Source: Candidatus Hodarchaeota archaeon (lineage in GTDB: Archaea; Asgardarchaeota; Heimdallarchaeia; Hodarchaeales; YT1-057). From it: DNA of 14,191 nucleotides. The translations under genes were made by a program, and so were the position numbers. The DNA lies in contig JAEOTI010000391.1 of assembly GCA_016839955.1 (NCBI GenBank), positions 1 to 14,191 of the forward strand, given 5' to 3'. This document shows positions 6,210 through 14,090 of this stretch, piece by piece. The notes beneath the pieces are model-generated. The model was not told the origin of the DNA, did no database searches, and saw nothing but the letters and a program-made list of their open reading frames with translations. Each line of letters opens with the position of its first letter. Positions within the stretch are counted from its first letter, which is position 1.

Positions 6210-7871
6210 TTAACTATATGACAATGGTTCAGTCATATTTATTTCAATCATTTCGTTAGAAATACTATCGACGCATCCAAAACCTATCCGTTCTAAATGT
6301 ACAATTTCTCCTCTTCCTACTTCACTTAAATTACTTTCACCCCATCCATGATATATTTTCAGGGAATTTGGATTTAATTTTTCATTTAGAAAGAGGGATG
6401 AAGGTATATTGAGCTTTATATGAATCGCGTCTTTCACAGGAACCCACTGAACCTTTGGAAGATTTTTTAGTGGTTTTTCACCAATATATTTTGCTATAAC
6501 CTTTTCAGGCTTGATTTCCTCTAATTTAATGTTATAAAGATCCTTTAAACGAAATTTTGAGCCCAATTTTTCCGATTTAATATCAAGGGAGTCAATGTAA
6601 AAATTAAAATCTGTATTTAAGGTTCTATTTCCTCTTTTCATATCATCTAAATTCAAAGGAAGATGAATCTGCTTCAAATTGGCGTCAACTACATTCAATT
6701 TTATTGGATTAATAACTGCAAAATAACGATTAGCAATTGGATCGACAATTTTTCTATTAATTGAAAAAATATTCACCCATTCTACCTCTGATTGAGCCTT
6801 AGTTAGGTTTAAATTATAAGTAAGCCGTTTAATTGCCTCTGGTAATATCCCTCTGCGCCTAAGCCCTGCAATTGTTGATAGGCGAATATCATCCCAACCA
6901 GAAACAACTTTGGTTTCAATCAAAGGTCGAATCAATCTTTTTTGAACTGGTGTGTCTTTCATCCTCAACCTAGAAAAATGAATTATTTGAGGATTTGGCA
7001 ATCCTAATAGCTTTTGAATTTGATTTTGTAAAGGTATTCTAAAGTGAAATTCTTCAGATCTGAAAATGTGAGTAATTCCTCTTAAACCATCTTCTATACT
7101 CACTGCAAAATCATAAAGAGGCCAAACTGAGTACTGGTCACCCTGTAGCGGATGAGAAGCGTGTGTTATTCTCATAACTGCTGGATCTCGAAGTACTGGG
7201 TTAGGGTCTTCCATAGATAACTTAAGCCGAAGTGTCGCTTCACCTTCCTCAAGTGATCCGTCTAACATTTCTTTCCATTGGTGTTGTACTTCTTCAATTG
7301 GACTGGAACGGTGTGAGCATTCTTTTATCTCTTCTCTATAATTCTTAACAGTGCTGGTAGGACATTTACAAACATAAGCTTTACCCCTATCGATTAGATC
7401 ACTCGCAAATTGGTAATAAATATCAATAAAATTTGATTCAATTATTTCTTCATCCCAATTTATATTGAGATATTCAAGAGCATCTCGAAAAACATCATAA
7501 TACTCTAATGCAACTTTAGACGGATTTGTATCTTCGAATCGAAGGATTATTTTTCCTTCGTAACGTCTTGCATAATATTGATTAATGAAAAATGCGTACG
7601 CATGTCCAATATGAGGATGACCTGACGGTTCAGGTGCAAGACGAGTTTTAATTGTTCCTGGCTTAAGATTTTTTAGTGGTGGAAGTTCTAAATCCTTTTT
7701 TGTTTGTTGGATCTTTGGAGTTTCAACAATTTCCGGGAAAGTTTCTTTTAAAATGTCGATAAATTTTTCATTTGTTAGTGATTCTACTTCTTTAATCTTC
7801 TCTGAAACAATTTTAACAATTTTTTTTCCTTGTGAACGTAAGTCTGGCCTTTCACCCAGAACTCTTTTCAT
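6210..7871 (-). CDS. gltX: Glutamyl-tRNA synthetase, archaeal type (N-terminus broken or with unusual start)
   Basis: Class I enzyme that charges tRNA-Glu (and, in archaea without GlnRS, usually tRNA-Gln). From ATG 7871 the 553 residues hold the catalytic core: PEPSGHPHIGHA (81-91, HIGH motif), LRFEDTNP, the connective insert, DQYSVWPLYDFAVSIEDGL, GWDDIRLSTIAGLRRRGI (326 on) and a beta-barrel anticodon domain to the end. The KMSKS loop, normally ending in SKR in this family, reads VQKR at 309-312, and the usual RG(K/R)EH is RSEEF. The family begins about 30 residues earlier; the matching residues (DELHYLCEKFTYANRYEFG and on) are encoded in frame upstream of the ATG, back to a TGA at 8000-7998, with no ATG, GTG or TTG between. 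A CTG at 7958 would give 582 residues, a normal length. Confidence 0.9.
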   Translation of the reverse strand: MKRVLGERPDLRSQGKKIVKIVSEKIKEVESLTNEKFIDILKETFPEIVETPKIQQTKKDLELPPLKNLKPGTIKTRLAPEPSGHPHIGHAYAFFINQYYARRYEGKIILRFEDTNPSKVALEYYDVFRDALEYLNINWDEEIIESNFIDIYYQFASDLIDRGKAYVCKCPTSTVKNYREEIKECSHRSSPIEEVQHQWKEMLDGSLEEGEATLRLKLSMEDPNPVLRDPAVMRITHASHPLQGDQYSVWPLYDFAVSIEDGLRGITHIFRSEEFHFRIPLQNQIQKLLGLPNPQIIHFSRLRMKDTPVQKRLIRPLIETKVVSGWDDIRLSTIAGLRRRGILPEAIKRLTYNLNLTKAQSEVEWVNIFSINRKIVDPIANRYFAVINPIKLNVVDANLKQIHLPLNLDDMKRGNRTLNTDFNFYIDSLDIKSEKLGSKFRLKDLYNIKLEEIKPEKVIAKYIGEKPLKNLPKVQWVPVKDAIHIKLNIPSSLFLNEKLNPNSLKIYHGWGESNLSEVGRGEIVHLERIGFGCVDSISNEMIEINMTEPLSYS

Positions 7872-8074
7872 GATTGACCCAAGGTCAGGTTTCCCAAATT
7901 CATAACGGTTAGCATAAGTAAATTTTTCACAAAGATAATGAAGTTCATCTTCTTCCAGATCACAATCCTCCCAGAGAAAGCTTCTAGTTCCATTTTTTCA
8001 ATAATTAATCCTGATATTAATGATTTATTTACTAATTCGGAAATTAGGCTAAAATCCTTTCTGAAGTCGTTCAC
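7872..8074 (-). pseudogene. gltX: 5' part of the GluRS gene, apparently frameshifted
   Basis: A GTG at 8074 opens a frame that runs 68 codons and ends over the GluRS ATG. Its second half (hydrophobic, Met-rich) is only the wrong-frame reading of the GluRS N-terminus. A single extra A in the six-A run at 7993-7998 would join the first 25 or so codons to the GluRS frame and give one protein of about 620 residues. So this is either a frameshift mutation, a sequencing or assembly error in a homopolymer, programmed slippage, or not coding, with GluRS starting at the CTG at 7958. It is not an independent gene. Confidence 0.6.
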
Positions 8075-8265
8075 AAAGATTACAATTTAAAAGAAATGTG
8101 AGTAGAAATCCTTCCGTTTCAACTGGGGGATGGATAACGTACCAAAAGTTAATTCATATTCCAACGACCTGTGTCATAGGCAGCATCATAAGGATATTTT
8201 GTATTATCATTATTATTATCGTCTATTTATCCGACAAAAAGAACAACATATGCTAGTAGGGACTT
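8075..8265. other. Candidate replication origin region upstream of orc1/cdc6
   Basis: 190 bases between the divergent GluRS and orc1/cdc6 genes. It contains the ORB-like element at 8110-8131 and an AT-rich stretch (8199-8229: repeated ATTATT/ATTATC) that could serve for unwinding. Archaeal origins usually lie beside an orc1/cdc6 gene, which supports the idea; promoters for both genes must also be here. Confidence 0.4.
8110..8131. promoter_or_regulatory. ORB-like origin recognition box
   Basis: Read on the minus strand the site contains CCCCAGTTGAAAC followed by GGAAGG. The first part agrees with archaeal ORB core TTCCAGTGGAAAC at 10 of 13 places, and the purine-rich segment after it resembles the G string. 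It lies 135 bases before the orc1/cdc6 ATG. Only one copy was found by eye; most mapped archaeal origins have two or more, so the call is tentative. Confidence 0.4.
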
Positions 8266-9444
8266 ATGGTGGATTATTCGGTAGTTATCGATGAAATAAT
8301 TAAGGGTCAAACCGTTTTTCTTAATGAAAATATTTTTTCAGTTGATTATTTACCCAATGAATTACCCGGAAGACAAGATCAACTTCAAGAATTAATAGAG
8401 ATGTTTAGAGAGGTGATTCTTCACCCTAATAAATTTCATCAGGAAATTGTAATTCAAGGACCAACTGGAAGTGGAAAAACAACCTTAATTCGTTATTTTC
8501 TTCGTTCTTTTTCTCATTTTTTAAGAAAAGACTTTGCTAATCGATTTGAATTTGTTCAAATCAATTGTCGCAAAATGAACCGACCATTACCAATCATTAG
8601 TACCATAATTCATCGTTTGGATCCTATGTGCTCAATACGTGGCTTTTCAACTGACGAACTTTTCCAACAATTAATTCAAAGATATTCATCTGTTAAAACC
8701 CATCTCCTTTTAGTATTAGATGAATTTGATTTTTTACTAAAAGAAAATACAGGAAAGAAAATCTTATACAGTTTATTACGTTTCTATGATGATAATTCTA
8801 CTATTCCTATGAAACTTTCATTAATTCTAATCACAAAACAAAATAACCTCAAAGAAATCACTGATAACTCTATATTAAGTACTATATTAGGGAAAATAAT
8901 ACTTTTACCCGCTTACTCTTTCTTGGAAATAAAGAAGATATTAGAGGATCGAGTCCGTCTTGGATTAAAATCCAATGTAATAAATGAAGACTTAATCAAT
9001 CAATTAAGTATAATTAGTGCTGAAAATGGAGGAGATGCGCGTATTGCTATTGAAAACCTTTGGCGGGTTGGTAAGAAGGCAGACCAATTAAAAAAGGATT
9101 CGATTACTAATGAACATTTAGAATTAAGTTTTCATAATACATTCAAGTTTTTTCGGAATGATATTAATGAGCCTAACCTTTCTGACCATGAAGAGATTAT
9201 TCTAGAGGCACTTAATGAGATCTTAGAAAAATCAAAATTATCATATGTTCCGATGGGACAAATAAAAAACCACTACATTAATCTTTGTAAAACTAAAGGA
9301 GCTGAACCACGCGGCCACACACAAATTTGGAAGTTTATAAATCGTCTCCAGGAAAAAGGTTTGATTTCTACAGAAGTAGGTGCTTATCCTAATTCAAAGG
9401 GGCGTACTACTCTTATCCGGATCCAATCCCAAATGAATAAGTAA
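8266..9444 (+). CDS. cdc6: Orc1/Cdc6-type replication initiator (AAA+ ATPase)
   Basis: 392 residues from ATG. The N-terminal lead YLPNELPGRQDQLQELI is the Orc1/Cdc6 signature before the nucleotide site. Then follow Walker A GPTGSGKT (65-72), Walker B LLLVLDEFD (147-155), a sensor 1 strand MKLSLILITKQ (about 182-192, with Thr where Asn is common), the box ILLPAYSFLEIKKILEDR, and sensor 2 GGDARIAI (255-262, R257-259 area). The C-terminal 90 residues (from about 305) form the winged-helix DNA-binding domain. The protein binds origin boxes and loads the MCM helicase. The ORB-like site directly upstream suggests it acts at its own locus. No clear Shine-Dalgarno, only AGGGA at 10 bases. Length fits the family. 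Confidence 0.9.
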   Translation: MVDYSVVIDEIIKGQTVFLNENIFSVDYLPNELPGRQDQLQELIEMFREVILHPNKFHQEIVIQGPTGSGKTTLIRYFLRSFSHFLRKDFANRFEFVQINCRKMNRPLPIISTIIHRLDPMCSIRGFSTDELFQQLIQRYSSVKTHLLLVLDEFDFLLKENTGKKILYSLLRFYDDNSTIPMKLSLILITKQNNLKEITDNSILSTILGKIILLPAYSFLEIKKILEDRVRLGLKSNVINEDLINQLSIISAENGGDARIAIENLWRVGKKADQLKKDSITNEHLELSFHNTFKFFRNDINEPNLSDHEEIILEALNEILEKSKLSYVPMGQIKNHYINLCKTKGAEPRGHTQIWKFINRLQEKGLISTEVGAYPNSKGRTTLIRIQSQMNK

Positions 9445-9492
9445 AGTTAGTTTTTGATCTGTTTTATTTGGTAGATTTTACAACTACAAATC

Positions 9493-10947
9493 CTATTGCA
9501 AATACGGAGCACGTCTACCGTCAACGAATTCCTTATGCCAATCTTTTACTAACATTATTAAAGCAAAACCAATTAGGTACATTACAGCCATGGAAAAAAT
9601 ACCTATTTTGTAAGTATAAGCTAATGAGTAATATTCAGAGAAGAGACTAATCACCGTTCCAAAGATTAACACTCCAATTGCGGATGTACCTTTACCAGCT
9701 AAGCGATTAAATCCAAAATATTGGCCGACATCATCTGGGGGTGCCAATTCAATTATCATTTGTCGACCAGCAACCCAAGTAGAACCCATAGCGAAGCCAA
9801 CCATGACGGCCATTATATATATTGCAAAATTTGGCAAAATACTAGTAAACCACGTTACGTTGCCCTCTTCTGGTTCAGCTAATATTGCTATCATCAAGGC
9901 AGTGAACCAAGTTGTACATACTATCTTGAATGCAAATTTTGGACCTTTTCGATCACACACTGGTCCGATAAAATATGTTAAACTAGTAGCACTAAGAACT
10001 CCAATTAATAGTAGAGTCGCCCCTGCTGTCTCACTCATACCATAGCCTTCATGAGCAATCTTTAACATGAATGCAATTACTGTATTAACAACATCAACGC
10101 AAAGTAACCACCCTACAGTGTATAATAACATATCACGATCACGACGAATTTTCTTGGCCGTATCCCATAATTCGTGTAATGATATTTTCAAAGCATCTAA
10201 CGGACTGTGTGAAACACGACTTTTTCGTTCTTTTGTCCAGAAAAAAGGGATCATTATTATAAGAAATCCAAGAGCACAGAGTGGCCACATGTATATAAGA
10301 GCATCTAATTCAATTGAGGAGTGTGATCCCATATTAACTAATTCACGAGCTCCTGGATTTTGTGGTTCATCGTCTGGGGTTTTTATTGGAGTTGGTTCAC
10401 CAAAATAACCTAAAGCAAAGAACCAAATTGCTAGTGCAAAAAAAGACCCAAAATAACCTAAGGCTACGCCAATTGCAGACACTCTTCCTACTTGATCACT
10501 TGCACAAATTTGAGGAATCATCGCATCATAGAACAAATTACCTGCTTGGTAAGTAATATTTGCTAAAATAAAAAGAGCGATTGCAAAATAGACATTCTGA
10601 AGAAGAAAAACCATTCCAGTAAGAAGAATAGTTAAGGATCCGAAAAGGATAGTCCAAGGTTTTCGTTTTCCGGAAGTATCTGCAATTGCTCCTAAAATCG
10701 GCATTAACAAGGCTACAATGATATTTGATGCTGCTACTGCGGCTGTTCCTAGAAAATTAGCCCATTGATATGAAAATCCTTCCTTCATTCCTTGAAGTTG
10801 AACGAAACGAAGAATTGTTATAGAAACGATCCCCATACTGAAAATTGTATTAGCGATATCATAAGATGTCCAAAGTGCAATATTAAATCTAGTGGCCCGA
10901 TCTTGACCTGAAAGTGAGTTATTAGATTTTAAAGGAGTGGGAATCAT
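9493..10947 (-). CDS. MFS transporter, UMF1 (Atg22-like) family
   Basis: 484 residues from ATG with about 12 membrane helices. The UMF1 marks are clear: N-terminal W26-x2-YD-x-AN (ALWTSYDIAN), first loop ADTSGKRKPW, the GRVSAIGVALGYFGS helix, a loop with CDRKGPK, and PPDDVGQYFGFNRLAGKGTSA in the C-terminal half. A soluble loop between helices 6 and 7 (about 185-210) is Pro- and acid-rich. The family comprises permeases that in fungi export amino acids from the vacuole; the archaeal substrate is unknown. It converges on orc1/cdc6 with 48 bases between the stops. Confidence 0.9.
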   Translation of the reverse strand: MIPTPLKSNNSLSGQDRATRFNIALWTSYDIANTIFSMGIVSITILRFVQLQGMKEGFSYQWANFLGTAAVAASNIIVALLMPILGAIADTSGKRKPWTILFGSLTILLTGMVFLLQNVYFAIALFILANITYQAGNLFYDAMIPQICASDQVGRVSAIGVALGYFGSFFALAIWFFALGYFGEPTPIKTPDDEPQNPGARELVNMGSHSSIELDALIYMWPLCALGFLIIMIPFFWTKERKSRVSHSPLDALKISLHELWDTAKKIRRDRDMLLYTVGWLLCVDVVNTVIAFMLKIAHEGYGMSETAGATLLLIGVLSATSLTYFIGPVCDRKGPKFAFKIVCTTWFTALMIAILAEPEEGNVTWFTSILPNFAIYIMAVMVGFAMGSTWVAGRQMIIELAPPDDVGQYFGFNRLAGKGTSAIGVLIFGTVISLFSEYYSLAYTYKIGIFSMAVMYLIGFALIMLVKDWHKEFVDGRRAPYLQ

Positions 10948-10979
10948 TATTTATCATCTTTAAAAGGGTATTAAGAGCT

Positions 10980-10994
10980 TTAAAAATATAAAAA
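10980..10994 (-). promoter_or_regulatory. TATA box for the UMF1-type transporter
   Basis: On the minus strand TTTTTATATTTTTAA lies about 35-45 bases before the ATG at 10947, so transcription would start some 10-15 bases upstream of the start codon. No clear ribosome binding site is seen, in line with a short or absent leader. Confidence 0.4.
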
Positions 10995-11053
10995 GCTAGG
11001 AAAGATTTCAAAATTGAAGTAAAGATTTTTATTAATATCTTCTCCGTTCTATT

Positions 11054-11074
11054 TGACTTATACAATTATAGTCA
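11054..11074 (-). repeat. Possible right-end hairpin of the TnpB element
   Basis: TGACT and AGTCA form a 5-bp stem, continued after a one-base bulge by ATA/TAT around a four-base loop. It lies just past the tnpB stop codon, where IS200/IS605 elements carry a subterminal hairpin. The 10-base unit CAATTATAGT is also repeated in tandem at 11063-11072 and 11073-11082. The exact element end cannot be fixed from this window. Confidence 0.3.
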
Positions 11075-11200
11075 ATTATAGTCATCTATATCTGACTTCC
11101 TGTTGCAAATTTCCTGCTTCCTTAAGACTGCCTTCAACAGAAGGTCTAACCATCTCTCCACAAGCATTTAATGTCTCCGAGGAACTCCCGGCGACAGAAG
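11054..11200 (-). ncRNA. Candidate omega RNA overlapping the 3' end of tnpB
   Basis: In IS200/IS605-type elements the guide (omega) RNA is made from the 3' end of tnpB and the following element end. Here this part holds a perfect hairpin, CCTTC-TGTT-GAAGG (minus strand, 11144-11131), followed by the GGAAGCAGGAA box often seen at this place, and the hairpin at 11054-11074. The encoded tail with SSETLNACGEMVRP is likewise a common feature of TnpB genes whose C-terminus doubles as RNA. Boundaries are approximate. Confidence 0.4.
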
Positions 11201-12317
11201 AATCATAAATTAGTTGCACGAGATTACAGGCTGCATTGAGGTCGCGATCCACTTTTCGTCCGCAGCTTTCACACCGATAAATTCGGTCAGAGAGTCTTAG
11301 CTCCGCTTTTACCTGATTACACTGAGGGTTGGAACATTTCTTTGACGAGGGATAAAAGCGAGGAGCAATGAATAATTTCGAACCATACCACTGGGTTTTA
11401 TACACTAATTGACGACGAAACTCACCCCAACCGACATCAGCGATAGCTCGAGCGAGATGACGATTCTTTTGGAGCCCTTTGACATGTAAGTCTTCGATAA
11501 CGATCTGACTGTGGTTTTTAGCCAGAGAAGTTGTCAATTTGTGTAGGGTGTCTCGACGAAGGTTTTTAATTCGCCAGTGGAGTTTGACTAATCGCTGAAC
11601 GGCTTTTCGTTGATTATTGGAGTCGTTCTGCTTTCGAGAGACCTCGCGAGATAACCGTTGAAGTTTACATATTTTTGTCTGCAATGGTTTGGGATTTGAA
11701 AATTGTGCACCATCAGAGCAGGTAGCCAACGTCTTGAGTCCTAAATCTACTCCAATCGGTTGACCTGTAGGAGTTCTTGGATAAGGATGGGTTCGTTCAA
11801 CAGTCAGACTGACAAACCAGCGGTCCGCTTCTCGACTGACCGTGACGGACATAATACGTCCTTGCACTCGTGGGAATTCTTTTAGGCGGAGTTTACCAAG
11901 GCGAGGTAGTTGGATCTTCTTATTATTGGGAAATATCCGAATTGCACCTGTCAACCGAAAGGAATCGCGACATTTACCTTTCTTTTTGAACTTAGGAAAA
12001 CCTATTAGGTTACCATTTCGTTGACCTCGTAAATAATTCTGAAAAGCCCGTTCTAAATCTCGTAAAGCTTCCTGCGGAGCACATTTCGAGACTTCGTACA
12101 TCCACGGAAACTCTTTCTTCTTCAGACGGTTCAATACACGGTTTTGAACAATCGCATTGGTGTACCTGGCTTTCCCGGTATTGGTTTGATAGCGAGTGAG
12201 GCGTTCTGCTAAACCCCAGTTGTAAGCAAAACGAGCTGTCCCTGCATGTTTAGTTAGCAAGGTACGCTGGACATTATTCGGAGCTAATCCATAACGATAA
12301 GCTTGCTGTACCAGCAT
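11082..12317 (-). CDS. tnpB: TnpB, IS200/IS605-type RNA-guided nuclease (standalone)
   Basis: 411 residues from ATG, full length for the family. N-terminal region YRYGLAPNNVQRTLLTKHAG and FAYNWGL, then the WED/REC-type part, then the RuvC nuclease: D191 in GVDLGLKTLA, E275 in IVIEDLHVKGL, and D359 in VDRDLNAAC, so the catalytic triad is complete. The zinc finger between the last two has C328, C333, C349 and C352. TnpB cuts DNA under guidance of omega RNA made at the element's own end. No TnpA transposase gene is near, so this is an IS1341-like, non-autonomous or immobile copy. The gene is visibly richer in G and C than its neighbours, a sign of recent arrival. It lies between two transporter genes in the same direction. 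Confidence 0.95.
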   Translation of the reverse strand: MLVQQAYRYGLAPNNVQRTLLTKHAGTARFAYNWGLAERLTRYQTNTGKARYTNAIVQNRVLNRLKKKEFPWMYEVSKCAPQEALRDLERAFQNYLRGQRNGNLIGFPKFKKKGKCRDSFRLTGAIRIFPNNKKIQLPRLGKLRLKEFPRVQGRIMSVTVSREADRWFVSLTVERTHPYPRTPTGQPIGVDLGLKTLATCSDGAQFSNPKPLQTKICKLQRLSREVSRKQNDSNNQRKAVQRLVKLHWRIKNLRRDTLHKLTTSLAKNHSQIVIEDLHVKGLQKNRHLARAIADVGWGEFRRQLVYKTQWYGSKLFIAPRFYPSSKKCSNPQCNQVKAELRLSDRIYRCESCGRKVDRDLNAACNLVQLIYDSSVAGSSSETLNACGEMVRPSVEGSLKEAGNLQQEVRYR

Positions 12318-12454
12318 CTTGCGAGTCTCATGATTTTCACAGCTCTTCTGGTTTTTAAAGCCTGAGAACAGACAGGTGTGTAATTAATCTGTTAATGATA
12401 GATTTGATCATAAATGACTACATTTAACCACAAAACCCAAAACTTTTGGTAGTC

Positions 12455-13729
12455 CTAGAATGATGGGTTTTTCTGTATCGTCTTTTTGATCATAGATTTA
12501 TCCAATTTATTGTAGAACGTTTTTCTCTGACTTCGGTTTTGACTCCAAATGATAAAAAGAAGGAATAGGGAGATAACAGCTAAAATAAAAGAAATTAGAA
12601 AAGAAATTTCTAGATTAGTTTTGTGAATTAGAGTTCCACTAGGATAAATCAGTAAAATTGCAGTTAAAGAACGAGCAGTGGATCTCAAACTAGTTATCGA
12701 CGCCCTATATTTATTAGGAATCATTTTTTGATAATATTGTTGGATATTAGGATTATAAAATCCGAATATAGCGAAAATTAAAAATAAAACAGTAAGAAAC
12801 AACCAAAATACGCTCATTACGAAGAAAACATACAGAAATAGGTAAAGAATAGGTACCATTAGCCAAATAAGTAATGCTGCTGATAGATCAGGTAAAAATT
12901 CCATTCTACCTCCTAAATAATAACTCACACCTTGAAAAAGGACAAGAAAAGAAAAAATCAGACTTACAAAGAGTATTGAATTGAATTGGTTATACAATAT
13001 AGGTTGAATAACCAAAAACACAATAAGGAAGTATCCTGAGTAATTTAGGGAACCAATAACTACCATAATGAGAATCTGGGGATTCTTCTTTACATAAATA
13101 ATTGAATTGTGAAGATAATGAAAATAAGAGAGTGTTTTTGGGGGTTCTTCTTCTTGAAAGGAAGTTAAAAGTGAAGCAGCTAATATTGTAAAAGAAGATA
13201 TAAGAATACATAAAACAAATGTTATCAAAAATGAAGTAAATTCAGCTAGTAAACCACCAATAATTGTGAAAATGGTACTGATAAATAATGAAACCGCGTT
13301 AGCAGTACCAAAAAGCTCCCGTAATCTATCTTGCTCCCCTCCCTTAACTTTCCATTGATTGGTTACCCATGTAATTAACGTTCCGGACTCTTGGGCAAAT
13401 CCTAATGCAAATAGAAATTCAACACAAAATAATAGAGGGAGAATAATTCCAGATTGAACGGTAACAAGAATCAAACCAAAAAATGCTAAGCTATAAAGAA
13501 AATAACTTAATGAAAGACAAATTCGAGCTCCATATGTATCGACTAATGAACCTGTAGGAAAGTCTGTCAATGTTATTATGATTAAATGGAAAACGAAGAG
13601 TAGACTAATTTCTGGAATTGTTAGAAATTTTAATAAAAAAATTGTATAAAATCCGGTTATCAGACTATTTGAAGCCGTTCCTAGACTTGCAACAGAATAA
13701 AATATAATTTTAGTGTTTTTTAAAGTCAT
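12455..13729 (-). CDS. MFS transporter (possible drug or metabolite efflux)
   Basis: 424 residues from ATG, with AAGGGG four bases before it. About 12 hydrophobic helices are visible. MFS motif A is present between helices 2 and 3 as TGSLVDTYGARI (G60, D64, G67, R69), and IPNKYRASITSLRSTARSL before the second-last helices resembles the loop of bacterial and archaeal efflux-type MFS proteins. The C-terminal tail is basic (SQNRSQRKTFYNKLDKSMIKK). Substrate is not deducible. It does not share the UMF1 signatures of the other transporter, so the two are not recent duplicates. The minus-strand CTTTTATAG at 13745-13755 may be its TATA box, which would leave almost no leader. Confidence 0.8.
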   Translation of the reverse strand: MTLKNTKIIFYSVASLGTASNSLITGFYTIFLLKFLTIPEISLLFVFHLIIITLTDFPTGSLVDTYGARICLSLSYFLYSLAFFGLILVTVQSGIILPLLFCVEFLFALGFAQESGTLITWVTNQWKVKGGEQDRLRELFGTANAVSLFISTIFTIIGGLLAEFTSFLITFVLCILISSFTILAASLLTSFQEEEPPKTLSYFHYLHNSIIYVKKNPQILIMVVIGSLNYSGYFLIVFLVIQPILYNQFNSILFVSLIFSFLVLFQGVSYYLGGRMEFLPDLSAALLIWLMVPILYLFLYVFFVMSVFWLFLTVLFLIFAIFGFYNPNIQQYYQKMIPNKYRASITSLRSTARSLTAILLIYPSGTLIHKTNLEISFLISFILAVISLFLLFIIWSQNRSQRKTFYNKLDKSMIKKTIQKNPSF

Positions 13730-13902
13730 AGAACCCCTTCATGTGCTATAAAAGAGCATTATCATTTCGAGATCTCTTAATTAACACATTAGGGATTTTG
13801 TTTATTTCTTCATAAAGAAACAAAATGTTACTTATTTACTCAAATGATTCCTCATTTTTCTAATATTAACAAGATTTCTTATGATGTTAAAAGAAACTCT
13901 GA

Positions 13903-14090
13903 CTATAAAGCAGGGAGAGAAAAATTATGAAAAAAGAAACTCAAGAAATGGAATTGCCCCCTATCAAACAAAGTGACGGTCCACTTTGAATTTGAATAAA
14001 AAACACGCTGCTTCTCTAAAGAGTTTAAAAACAATCGAGGAAGCAGCATCTTCTCTTCTTTCCATCAGTTTTACATAATTCTTTTTTTCC
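13903..14090 (+). ncRNA. Possible short transcript with hairpin and T-tract terminator
   Basis: CTATAAAG at 13903-13910 has the form of a TATA box; transcription would start near 13930. An 8-bp perfect inverted repeat, GCTGCTTC (14007-14014) and GAAGCAGC (14040-14047), follows, with a small hairpin CTCT-AA-AGAG (14014-14023) inside its loop. A T7 run at 14083-14089 could end the RNA. The stem is strikingly G+C-rich for this intergenic DNA. Nothing here matches a known RNA family that I recognise. Confidence 0.35.
13927..13989 (+). CDS. Possible 20-residue peptide
   Basis: ATG at 13927 is preceded by AGGGAGAG at good spacing and followed by 20 codons (MKKETQEMELPPIKQSDGPL). It is acidic and polar with no known motif. 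The ribosome binding site is the main support; the predicted TATA box is so close that the transcript might begin at or inside the ATG, which argues against translation from that site. It may be the head of the candidate transcript above or chance. Confidence 0.25.
   Translation: MKKETQEMELPPIKQSDGPL

Larger units (their letters stand above)
11054..12376 (-). mobile_element. IS200/IS605-like (IS1341-type) element with tnpB only
   Basis: Approximate extent from the hairpin past the tnpB stop to a short inverted repeat, CCTG...CAGG at 12361-12376, before its start. There are no terminal inverted repeats or target duplication, as expected for this group. The left end in particular is a guess. 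Confidence 0.5.

Noticed and set aside
9468..10556. Several plus-strand frames opposite the UMF1 transporter
   Set aside because: Antisense to a gene with clear family motifs; they have no motif of their own.
11842..12024. Plus-strand frame opposite tnpB
   Set aside because: Arg-rich antisense reading of tnpB; no independent support.
12990..13211. 73-codon minus-strand frame inside the second MFS gene
   Set aside because: Out-of-frame reading of the transporter; composition follows from it.
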